In this document: one piece after another, positions 1 through 9,159 of the stretch
Layout: each line of letters opens with the position of its first letter
How positions within the stretch are numbered: the first letter of the stretch is position 1
Assembly (NCBI GenBank): GCA_046756945.1
Contig: JBHHXI010000008.1
Coordinates: forward strand, 1-37,684
Reading direction: 5' to 3'
Source of the DNA: JACZQZ01 sp046756945
GTDB taxonomy: Bacteria; Pseudomonadota; Alphaproteobacteria; Rhodospirillales; 2-02-FULL-58-16
Length of the DNA stretch: 37,684 bases
Notes under the pieces: generated by a model
The model's database searches: none
The model's input: only the letters and a program-made list of their open reading frames with translations
Told to the model about the DNA's origin: nothing
Made by a program: the position numbers and the translations under genes

Positions 1-2
1 TT

Positions 3-77
3 GACACGGTTCCCCTCGGTGTCGATACTCCCGCCGACCTCGAGCGCGCCCGCGCACTGCTGGCGCCGGGCGACTAG
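3..77 (+). CDS. kdsB: 3-deoxy-manno-octulosonate cytidylyltransferase, C-terminal end (5' partial)
   Basis: Only the last 24 codons lie in the window, ending at TAG 75-77. The reading frame gives DTVPLGVDTPADLERARALL followed by APGD, which matches the C-terminus of CMP-Kdo synthetase (the family ends in a GVDTPADLERAR-type helix). The enzyme activates Kdo with CTP for lipopolysaccharide inner-core synthesis in the cytoplasm, so the host should be a Gram-negative with Kdo-containing LPS. The next gene, pheA, starts 22 bp downstream on the same strand; kdsB-pheA is a common alphaproteobacterial pairing. The fragment is short, so the call rests on this motif and its neighbour. Confidence 0.75.
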   Translation, partial: DTVPLGVDTPADLERARALLAPGD

Positions 78-99
78 GTACCAGGCCGCGGCGACACCC

Positions 100-966
100 A
101 TGTCCGATCCCGACAAGACCATCGCCTTCCAGGGCGGCCCCGGCGCCTACTCGGACCTGGCCTGCCGCAGCGTGCGGCCGGAGATGACGACCCTTCCCTG
201 CCGCGACTTCGAGGGCACCTTTGCCGCCGTGCACGAGGGCAGGGCGGCGCTGGCGGTGATTCCGGTCGAAAATTCCCTGGCCGGGCGGGTCGCCGACATC
301 CACCACCTGCTCCCCGCGTCGGGGCTGCATATCATCGCCGAGCACTTCCAGCGGGTCGACCACCACCTGCTGGCCCTTGACGGGGCGACGGTGGAGGGCC
401 TGACCCACGTGCACAGCCACGTCCATGCCCTCGGCCAGTGCCGCGACATGATCCGCGAGCTGGGGCTGGAGCCGGTGGTGCGCGCCGACACCGCCAGGGC
501 GGCGGCCGGGGTCGCGGCCGGCGGCGACAGGACCCAGGCCGCCATCGCCTCGCAGCTGGCCGGCGAGATCCACGGCCTGGTCTCGCTCAAGGCCAACATC
601 GAGGACGCCGGGCACAACACGACCCGGTTCCTGGTCATGGCCCGCGAGCCGGTCATCCCCCATCCCAAGGCGGGGCGGCTGATCACCAGCCTGGTCTTCC
701 GGGTGCGCAACGTGCCGGCGGCGCTGTACAAGGCGCTCGGCGGATTCGCCACCAACGGCGTCAACCTGACCAAGCTGGAAAGCTATCTGGTGGGGGGGAA
801 TTTCATCGCCGCCCAGTTCTATGCCGACGTGCAGGGCCACCCCGAGGACCGCAACGTGGCGCTGGCGCTCGAGGAACTGGACTTCTTCTCGCACGAGGTG
901 AAGATCCTCGGCGTCTATCCGGCCCATCCCTACCGCCTGCACGGCGACGCCGGGGAGAAAGCCTGA
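100..966 (+). CDS. pheA: Prephenate dehydratase with C-terminal ACT domain
   Basis: A 288-residue monofunctional prephenate dehydratase, which converts prephenate to phenylpyruvate in phenylalanine synthesis. Visible motifs are QGGPGAYSD at residues 11-19, IPVENSLAGRV at about 54-64 and the catalytic-domain signature NTTRF at 173-177. A C-terminal ACT domain (about 195-275) carries LTKLESY, the usual allosteric phenylalanine-binding region. ATG 100 was chosen because the protein then begins right at the family's N-terminus; the frame stays open to position 1, but that stretch overlaps the kdsB end read in another frame. No chorismate mutase domain is present. No clear Shine-Dalgarno sequence was seen; translation may be coupled to kdsB. 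Confidence 0.95.
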   Translation: MSDPDKTIAFQGGPGAYSDLACRSVRPEMTTLPCRDFEGTFAAVHEGRAALAVIPVENSLAGRVADIHHLLPASGLHIIAEHFQRVDHHLLALDGATVEGLTHVHSHVHALGQCRDMIRELGLEPVVRADTARAAAGVAAGGDRTQAAIASQLAGEIHGLVSLKANIEDAGHNTTRFLVMAREPVIPHPKAGRLITSLVFRVRNVPAALYKALGGFATNGVNLTKLESYLVGGNFIAAQFYADVQGHPEDRNVALALEELDFFSHEVKILGVYPAHPYRLHGDAGEKA

Positions 967-983
967 CCGGTCTGGCATACAAG

Positions 984-1075
984 AGGCGCGGAGGCGCGCA
1001 GCGCCGACAGGGATCGCATAAAAAAGGCGCGGAGGCGCGCAGCGCCGACAGGGATCGCACAAAAAAAGGCGCGGC
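984..1075 (+). repeat. 41-bp direct tandem repeat, two full copies and a degenerate third
   Basis: A 35-bp unit at 984-1018 recurs exactly at 1025-1059 (period 41), followed by a decayed start of a third copy from about 1067. Each unit carries GGCGC and GCGCC arms that can form a GC-rich hairpin, and each is followed by an A-rich spacer. The repeat lies in the 258-bp gap between pheA and the zeta-subunit paralogue. It looks like an intergenic REP-type or terminator-type element rather than coding sequence. Confidence 0.8.
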
Positions 1076-1224
1076 GGCGGGGCGGGCGGCGGAAGGTCGG
1101 CCGCTGATCTCCCGCCGGATCGGATTTCAAAAATGGGTCCCCCGTGAAAAAGGGGGTATACTGGCGGCCCTTTCGGGGCTGCCTGGGAAATGCCCGCTGG
1201 GGAGAAGCTTGGGAGACGGATGGC

Positions 1225-1587
1225 ATGGTCTACGAGGGAAAAGAACGACGGAAGACGCCGCGGCGTCCCACCGACACCAAGGACAAGGGGCACGAAGCCG
1301 ACTTCCTGCGCCAGGGCGAAATGGATTTCAAGGTGATCGCCCGGCGCAACAAGCTCCTGGGCCTTTGGGCGGCGGAAAAGATGGGCGTGACCGGCGACAC
1401 CGCCGAGGCGTACAGCAAGGAGGTGGTGGCGTCGGATTTCGACGAACCGGGCGACGACGACGTGGTCCGCAAGGTGATGAAGGACTTCGCGGAAAAGGGC
1501 GTCGGCGTATCGGAGGACCAGTTGCGCCAGGAGATGGACGCCCTTCTCGGAGTCGCCCGCGGCCAGATCAGGTCCGACAGTGCGTGA
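1225..1587 (+). CDS. F1-ATPase zeta-subunit family protein (DUF1476), atypical paralogue
   Basis: A 120-residue protein of the DUF1476 family, whose characterised members are the alphaproteobacterial zeta subunit that inhibits F1Fo-ATPase. The shared core is clear: ARRNKLLGLWAAEKMG, then KEVVASDFDEPGDDDVVRKV and a C-terminal helix. The N-terminus differs from the usual F-x-x-REK-x-EAKF segment, being basic and polar (KERRKTPRRPTDTKDK). Since that segment of zeta contacts the F1 rotor, inhibition may be lost or altered here; this is inference. ATG 1225 is preceded by GGAG at 1212-1215; a GTG at 1144 is in frame but less likely. A TATACT box at 1157-1162 could be a -10 element, without a good -35. 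A second, canonical copy lies at 34481-34846. Confidence 0.85.
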   Translation: MVYEGKERRKTPRRPTDTKDKGHEADFLRQGEMDFKVIARRNKLLGLWAAEKMGVTGDTAEAYSKEVVASDFDEPGDDDVVRKVMKDFAEKGVGVSEDQLRQEMDALLGVARGQIRSDSA

Positions 1588-1604
1588 TCCGGCCTGATAC
1601 GGCC

Positions 1605-4196
<2,592 letters not shown>

Positions 4197-4225
4197 GTTT
4201 TTTCAGCCCCTCGTCCAAGGCGGCC

Positions 4226-4266
4226 GGGGCTTCCCGCGCCGCACGGGCCAGGCCGCGGGAAGCCCC
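4226..4266 (-). promoter_or_regulatory. Inverted repeat in the clpB 5' leader
   Basis: A perfect 12-bp inverted repeat has arms at 4226-4237 and 4255-4266 (GGGGCTTCCCGC and its complement) with a 17-nt loop, inside the predicted clpB transcript. The proximal arm ends in AGCCCC (in RNA sense), which is also complementary to GGGGCU overlapping the clpB ribosome-binding site at 4205-4210. The leader could therefore fold two ways, one leaving the site free and one covering it. No T-run follows, so a simple terminator is unlikely. Confidence 0.5.
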
Positions 4267-4289
4267 CAAAACCATAGGTTCCCTGGCCC

Positions 4290-4319
4290 TAATATGGGCA
4301 AAAAGCGGGCCCGCGCAAG
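4290..4319 (-). promoter_or_regulatory. Putative RpoH (sigma-32) promoter of clpB
   Basis: On the minus strand, CTTGCG (4314-4319) is followed after 14 bp by GCCCAT (4294-4299) and then ATTA. This resembles the sigma-32 consensus CTTGAA, 13-17 bp, CCCCAT-t-T. It lies about 100 bp upstream of clpB, a classic heat-shock gene, in the gap between divergent clpB and the MOSC gene. The start of transcription would fall near 4286. Confidence 0.6.
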
Positions 4320-4388
4320 GCGCGGGGCGGGGGGACGCATGGCATCCAACCCATTGACATGCAAGGACGCGCCCGCGATTTTGCACCC

Positions 4389-5153
4389 ATGCCCATCACC
4401 GTCGCCGACATCCGCCGCGTTCCGGTCAAGGGGTTGAGCACCGAGGTGCTTGACAGCGTGCAGCTCAGCCCCGGCCAGGGCGTCGACGGGGACCGCCGCT
4501 TCGTGCTCGCCGACACCTCGGTGCGGATCGACCGCGATTCGCCCCGGTGGGTGCCCAAGACCAACTTTCTCATGCTCATGCGCAACGAGCGGCTGGCCGC
4601 GCTGGACACCCGCTTCGACGCGGAGACGGGGCTGCTGACGGTTTCCCGGAACGGCAGGGAGGTGGTCCACGGCCGCATCACCGAGCCCGTCGGACGGGCG
4701 GTGATCGAGGACTTCTTCGCCGCCTACATGAAGGGCGAGGCGCGGGCCAAGCCGCGCCTCCTGGAGGCGCCGCCGGGGCACATGTTCTCCGATCACCCGG
4801 AACGCGTGGTCTCGCTCATCAACCTGGCCTCGGTGCGCGATCTGGAACGGGTCACGCGGGCGCCCGTCGATCCGGTGCGCTTCCGCGCCAACCTCTATTT
4901 CGAGGGCGCCGGGGCGTGGGCGGATTTCGCCTGGGTGGATACCGAGATCGCCGTCGGCCGGGCGCGCCTGCGCGTCACCCAGCGCATCCCCCGCTGCGCG
5001 GCGACCAACGTCAGCCCGGCGACGGCGGCGCGCGACATGAACATCCCCAGGGCCCTGCAACGGGGCTTCGGGCACGTCGACCTGGGCTTGTACGCGAGCG
5101 TGACGGTGGGTGGCGCCGTCTCTGTGGGAGACGAGATCCGGGCGCCCGCCTGA
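4389..5153 (+). CDS. MOSC domain protein (YcbX/mARC-like)
   Basis: A 254-residue protein with an N-terminal MOSC_N beta-barrel segment (VADIRRVPVKGL near residue 5, then the GQGVDGDRRFVL motif) and a C-terminal MOSC domain. The conserved MOSC cysteine is visible in RIPRCAATNV. MOSC proteins are related to molybdenum-cofactor sulfurases, and mARC/YcbX members bind Moco and reduce N-hydroxylated compounds. The substrate cannot be read from this sequence. An in-frame ATG at 4359 would add ten residues; neither start has a clear ribosome-binding site, and 4389 fits the family N-terminus better. It is divergent from clpB and converges on the DUF4167 gene with a 6-bp gap. Confidence 0.85.
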   Translation: MPITVADIRRVPVKGLSTEVLDSVQLSPGQGVDGDRRFVLADTSVRIDRDSPRWVPKTNFLMLMRNERLAALDTRFDAETGLLTVSRNGREVVHGRITEPVGRAVIEDFFAAYMKGEARAKPRLLEAPPGHMFSDHPERVVSLINLASVRDLERVTRAPVDPVRFRANLYFEGAGAWADFAWVDTEIAVGRARLRVTQRIPRCAATNVSPATAARDMNIPRALQRGFGHVDLGLYASVTVGGAVSVGDEIRAPA

Positions 5154-5159
5154 GGGCTC

Positions 5160-5339
5160 TTAAGGAGTAGCGGGCTCGGTGGGCTTGGCCGGCTCGGCCG
5201 GCTTGGTGGCCTTGGCCGGCTCGGCCGGCTTGGTGGCCTTGGCCGGCTCGGCGGACTTGCTGGGCTCGGTCGGCGCGGTGGCCTTGGTGGGCTCGGTGGC
5301 CTTGGTGGGCTCGGTGGCCTTGGCCGGCTCGGCGGGCTT
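5160..5339 (-). repeat. In-frame tandem repeats encoding the DUF4167 protein tail
   Basis: The 3' third of the DUF4167 gene is built of 18-bp units (EPTKAT) and 27-bp units (KATKPAEPA), two or more copies each, partly diverged. All changes keep the reading frame. Such tracts tend to vary in copy number between strains. Confidence 0.8.
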
Positions 5340-5654
5340 CACCGCCGCGAGATCGGACTGCGGGGGCGGCGGTACCCTGTGCGGGCGCCGGTCGTTGTGG
5401 CCGCCTCCGTGTTCCGCCCGGTGAATGCGGTGATAGTGTTCGGCGAACTGGAAGTATCCCTCCGCCGCGATACGGTCGCCCGCCGAAAACGCGTCGCGCG
5501 CCAGTGCCAGATATTTCTCCTGCACCTGCTGGGCCGTGCCGCGGACCTTTACTTCGGGTCCGTTGCTCTCGATGGACTGGCCGCCTCTCTGCGAGGGATG
5601 GCGCTTCCCGTTACCCCGGGAACGCGCCCGTCTCGGATTGGAACCGTGTTTCAT
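5160..5654 (-). CDS. DUF4167 domain protein with repetitive acidic/Pro/Ala tail
   Basis: A 164-residue protein. The N-terminal half is DUF4167: a basic start (NPRRARSRGNGKR), then QSIESNGPEVKVRG, EKYLALARDAFSAGDRIAAE and FAEHYHRI. The family is almost confined to Alphaproteobacteria, of unknown function, and commonly sits behind prmC as here. The basic N-terminus suggests nucleic-acid binding (inference). The C-terminal 58 or so residues are a degenerate repeat of KATEPT and KATKPAEPA units. ATG 5654 was chosen because family members start with a similar M-K/R segment; an in-frame GTG at 5678 has a good AGGGGAG just upstream and is a real alternative. Confidence 0.85.
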   Translation of the reverse strand: MKHGSNPRRARSRGNGKRHPSQRGGQSIESNGPEVKVRGTAQQVQEKYLALARDAFSAGDRIAAEGYFQFAEHYHRIHRAEHGGGHNDRRPHRVPPPPQSDLAAVKPAEPAKATEPTKATEPTKATAPTEPSKSAEPAKATKPAEPAKATKPAEPAKPTEPATP

Positions 5655-5818
5655 GGTACCCGTAATGGTTCGCTGCACAGTGCTCCCCTCAGCTTACGCA
5701 TGGCCCATACAGCCTGCGTGGCCCGCACGACCAGAATCCGAACCGTGTTCGGCGTCAGCGTGGAAGGAGCGGGTGGTGAACGGCGCCCGAAGGCGTGGAA
5801 CCCCAATGGCCCCTATGT

Positions 5819-6742
5819 TCACCTGGGGTCCACCGTAGCCGGGATAGCCCCGCTTTCCAACCCCTTTTTTCGGCCATTTCGCCGGGTCCGCGGCACGGCC
5901 ACGAGGCAGCGCGGGATTCCGGCCAGATCACGTTTTATTTCAACGTGTTGCAGGCCGTTCCGGCGCACGATTTCGGCCACCGCCGGGCCCTGGCCGGCGC
6001 CGATTTCCAGGAAAACGGCGCCCCCGGGCGCTACCAGCCCGGCCAGCCAGGGCGCCACGGCCCGGTAGCCGTCCAGGCCGTCGGCGCCGCCGGCCAGCGC
6101 CAGGCGCGGCTCGAAGGCCGAAACCTCCGGTTCCAGGGCCGAGACGTCGCCGTCGGGAATGTAGGGCGGGTTGGCGACGATCACCTGGAACGGACCGCTG
6201 AGCCCGGCGCCCCAGTCGCCGCGGACGAAGCGCGCGCGGCCCTCGAGACCGAGGGCGCGGGCGTTTGCGCGGGCCACGCCGAGCGCCGCGGCGCTGATGT
6301 CGACGCCGACGCCGCGCGCCCGCGGCAGCTCGCTGAGCAGGGCCAGCACCAGGCACCCGCTGCCGGTGCCCAGGTCGAGGACGTTGAGCCGGGCGTCCCG
6401 CTCCCGCACCCGGCCCAGCGCCGCCTCCACCACGGTCTCGGAATCGGGCCGCGGCACCAGGACATCCTTCGTGACCGCGAACGGCAGGCTCCAGAATTCC
6501 CGGCTGCCGACGACGTGGGCCAGGGGCTCGCGCCGCGCCCGCCGCGCCACCAGGGCCGCCAGCCGGCGCCGCTCATCCGCCGTCAGGCCGCGCCGGGGGC
6601 ATCCCGGCACCGCCGCCGCGGCGGCGCCGAGCGCGTGGCCGACCAGGACGCGGGCGTCGAGCCGCGCCCCGGCGATGCCGGCCCGGGCCAGGCGGCGGGC
6701 CGCCGCCGAAAAGGCGGCCTCGACGGTGTGCGGGGCGGTCAC
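5819..6742 (-). CDS. prmC: Peptide chain release factor glutamine methyltransferase
   Basis: A 307-residue N5-glutamine methyltransferase that methylates the GGQ glutamine of release factors RF1 and RF2. An N-terminal helical domain (1-75) precedes the SAM-binding fold, with PRPDSE at 97-102, DLGTGSG at 123-129 and the catalytic NPPYIP at 191-196. GTG 6740-6742 overlaps the prfA stop by 4 nt (GTGA), so the methyltransferase is translationally coupled to its substrate gene. The C-terminus has a basic tail (RRNGRKKG) beyond the usual domain end. A 164-bp gap separates it from the DUF4167 gene. Confidence 0.97.
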   Translation of the reverse strand: MTAPHTVEAAFSAAARRLARAGIAGARLDARVLVGHALGAAAAAVPGCPRRGLTADERRRLAALVARRARREPLAHVVGSREFWSLPFAVTKDVLVPRPDSETVVEAALGRVRERDARLNVLDLGTGSGCLVLALLSELPRARGVGVDISAAALGVARANARALGLEGRARFVRGDWGAGLSGPFQVIVANPPYIPDGDVSALEPEVSAFEPRLALAGGADGLDGYRAVAPWLAGLVAPGGAVFLEIGAGQGPAVAEIVRRNGLQHVEIKRDLAGIPRCLVAVPRTRRNGRKKGLESGAIPATVDPR

Positions 6743-7812
6743 GGAAGCTCCGCCAGGCGGCTGGCCCGGTCCTCGGCGGCGAGCGCGTCGATGACCTCGT
6801 CCAGTTCCCCGTCCATGATGCGCTCCAGCTTGTGCAGGGTCAGGTTGATGCGGTGGTCGGTGACCCTGCCTTGCGGAAAGTTGTAGGTGCGGATGCGCTC
6901 GGAGCGGTCGCCGGTGCCCACCTGGCTGCGCCGGGTCGCCGACAGCTCTGCTTCCTTGCGCGACCGCTCCTCTTCGTAAAGCCGCGCCTTCAGCACCTTC
7001 ATGGCCTTGGCCTTGTTCTTGTGCTGGGACTTTTCGTCCTGGCAGATGACGACGATGCCGGTCGGCAGATGGGTCAGGCGCACGGCGCTGTCGGTGGTGT
7101 TGACCGACTGCCCGCCGGGACCGCTGGACCGGTAGCGGTCGACGCGCAGGTCTTTCTCGTCGATGCGGATGTCCACGTCCTCGGGCTCGGGCAGCATCGC
7201 CACCGTCGCCGCCGAGGTGTGGATGCGCCCGCTCGATTCCGTGGTCGGCACGCGCTGCACGCGGTGCACCCCGGATTCGAACTTCAGCCGCGCGAACACG
7301 TCGCGTCCGGACACCGACGCGATCGCCTCCTTGTAGCCGCCGATGCCGGTTTCGTTGACGTTCATCACCTCGAACGTCCAGCCCCGGACCTCGGCGTAGC
7401 GCTGGTACATGCGGAACAGATCGGCGGCGAACAGCGCCGCCTCTTCGCCGCCGGTGCCGGCGCGCACCTCTAAGATGGCGTTCCGTTCGTCGGCCTCGTC
7501 CCGGGGCAGCAGCAGGACCTTGAGCCGGTCTTCGAGCGCGGGGATCTTTTCCCTGACCTCGCGGTATTCGGCCTCGGCGAGGGCGCGCATATCCGCCTCG
7601 CTTTCCGCATCGTCGATCAGGGCCTGAAGGCTCTCCAGCTCTTCCCGGGCCTTGCGCAGCTCGCCGATGCCCTCGACCACCGGCATCAGGTCCGCGTACT
7701 CCTTGGACAGGCGGACGAAGTCGCGGGCCGGGGGCGCATCGGTGCCGGCGAGGATGGCGCTCAGCTCCTCGGCGCGGGCGACAACCCGGTCCAGCTTCGC
7801 GTCCAGACTCAT
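6739..7812 (-). CDS. prfA: Peptide chain release factor 1
   Basis: A 357-residue RF1, which recognises UAA and UAG and triggers peptide release. The GGQ motif is at 233-235 within SSGPGGQSVNTTDSAVRL. The PxT anticodon-mimic tripeptide appears as PTT at 189-191 in RVPTTESSGRIHT. ATG 7810-7812 overlaps the hemA stop (ATGA), preceded by GGAGACGG. RF1 rather than RF2 is indicated by PxT in place of SPF. The hemA-prfA-prmC order is the same as in E. coli. Confidence 0.97.
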   Translation of the reverse strand: MSLDAKLDRVVARAEELSAILAGTDAPPARDFVRLSKEYADLMPVVEGIGELRKAREELESLQALIDDAESEADMRALAEAEYREVREKIPALEDRLKVLLLPRDEADERNAILEVRAGTGGEEAALFAADLFRMYQRYAEVRGWTFEVMNVNETGIGGYKEAIASVSGRDVFARLKFESGVHRVQRVPTTESSGRIHTSAATVAMLPEPEDVDIRIDEKDLRVDRYRSSGPGGQSVNTTDSAVRLTHLPTGIVVICQDEKSQHKNKAKAMKVLKARLYEEERSRKEAELSATRRSQVGTGDRSERIRTYNFPQGRVTDHRINLTLHKLERIMDGELDEVIDALAAEDRASRLAELP

Positions 7813-9152
7813 TCCGCCGTCTCCTTTCCGTCGTCCCCATCGTCGGTGGGGCCTTTCCCGGCATCGAGGCCGAACAGGCGCTCGAGCACCCGTTCGGCCG
7901 TTTGCCAATCGCTCGCCTCGCCCGCGCCGGTCCCCGGGGCGCCGCCGGAGCCGCTCATGCGGGCGAGCGCGCGCATCGCTTCGGAGGGGCCGTGCAGCAA
8001 CCGGTTGACGAGCAGCCGTGTCGCCTTTTCGGCGTCGTTCCCGGCGTCGGCCAGGGCCTTGCCGCGGGCCGCCTCGAAATGTTCGCGCAGCCGCGTCAAC
8101 GCGGGGACGGCGGTGCGCTCCGCCCGCCCGCGCAGGAACCCGGCCACTTCCGCACCGATGATGCTCCATGCCGCGCCGGCCTCGGTCTCGCGGGTGGCAC
8201 GGCCTTCCATGGCGACCCTTTCCAGGTCGTTGAGATCATAGAGGAAGGCTTCGTCGATGCGGTTCACCGCCGGCTCGATGTCGCCGGGGATGCCGGTGTC
8301 GACCAGGAACACCGGCTTGCGGCGGCGCTTGCCGAGCGCCGCGGTGACCATGTCGGCGGTGACCACGTGGCGCCGCGTGCCCATGGAGGTTAGCACGATA
8401 TCGGCGTCCGCCAAAAGCCCGGCCAGCCCGTCGAAGGGCGCCACGTGACATTCCAATGCGCGGGCCGCGGCCTCGGCCCGCGCCTCGCTGGGGTGGGTCA
8501 CCGTCAGATGGCTGAGCCCGGCGGCAAGAAGGCCGTCGGCGACCAGCGCCGCCATGTCGCCGCCGCCCACCAGCAGGCCGGTGCAGCGCCCCAGGTCGCC
8601 ATGCAGGTCCTGGGCCGCCTGCACCGCCGCGGCGGCGATGGAAACCGGCCGCTGGCCGATGGTGGTCTCGCTGCGCACCCGCTTGGCGGCGCCGTAGGCC
8701 GCCTGCAAAAGCGCCTCCAGCTCGCTCCCGTTCATGCCGGCGTCGCGGGCCATGCGGTGGCCGGCCTTCACCTGGCCCAGGATCTGGGGCTCGCCGATCA
8801 TCAGGCTGTCGAGGGACGCCGTGACCGTGAAGATGTGACGCACCGCTTCCGCGCCCGTCAGAACGTAGAGCTGGCCGTCAAGCTCGGCGGGCGACAACTC
8901 CGCGTGCTCGGCCATGACCTGGGTGATGCGCCGGGCGGCGTCCTCGGCATCGTCATCGATCGCCTGCACCTCGATGCGCTCGCAGGTGGAGAGCACCATG
9001 GCCTGCTCGACCCCCGATCGGCGCAGGCTGTGGAGGAAGGCCGGCACCGCGGGGTCTTCCACGAACAGGCGATCGCGCACCGTCAGGGAACTGGAGCGGT
9101 GGTTGGCGCCGACGACGAGCGGCCGGCCTTTCGGGAAAGACGTTTTAGCCAT
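7809..9152 (-). CDS. hemA: Glutamyl-tRNA reductase (C5 pathway)
   Basis: A 447-residue GluTR, which reduces glutamyl-tRNA(Glu) with NADPH to glutamate-1-semialdehyde, the first committed step of tetrapyrrole synthesis. The catalytic cysteine is C57 in STCERIE, and the family signature GEPQILGQVK is at 120-129. The NADPH domain has VGGGDM (195-200) where GAGEM is usual, and THPS (219-222) where most members have N-R-T, so this is a somewhat divergent member. A C-terminal dimerisation domain runs from about 330, followed by a polar tail. ATG 9152 is 7 bp after the hisS stop. Most Alphaproteobacteria use 5-aminolevulinate synthase instead. A hemL gene would be needed elsewhere. Confidence 0.92.
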   Translation of the reverse strand: MAKTSFPKGRPLVVGANHRSSSLTVRDRLFVEDPAVPAFLHSLRRSGVEQAMVLSTCERIEVQAIDDDAEDAARRITQVMAEHAELSPAELDGQLYVLTGAEAVRHIFTVTASLDSLMIGEPQILGQVKAGHRMARDAGMNGSELEALLQAAYGAAKRVRSETTIGQRPVSIAAAAVQAAQDLHGDLGRCTGLLVGGGDMAALVADGLLAAGLSHLTVTHPSEARAEAAARALECHVAPFDGLAGLLADADIVLTSMGTRRHVVTADMVTAALGKRRRKPVFLVDTGIPGDIEPAVNRIDEAFLYDLNDLERVAMEGRATRETEAGAAWSIIGAEVAGFLRGRAERTAVPALTRLREHFEAARGKALADAGNDAEKATRLLVNRLLHGPSEAMRALARMSGSGGAPGTGAGEASDWQTAERVLERLFGLDAGKGPTDDGDDGKETAE

Positions 9153-9159
9153 GGCGGCG

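Noticed and set aside
984..1075. Possible CRISPR array
   Set aside because: Only two full copies are present, separated by a 6-nt A-rich spacer; arrays have spacers of about 25-40 nt of unique sequence, and no cas gene is near.
6743..7864. Upstream continuation of the prmC frame over prfA, which looks like a large fusion protein
   Set aside because: That part is the out-of-frame shadow of prfA; the GTG at 6742 overlapping the prfA stop is the natural start of prmC.
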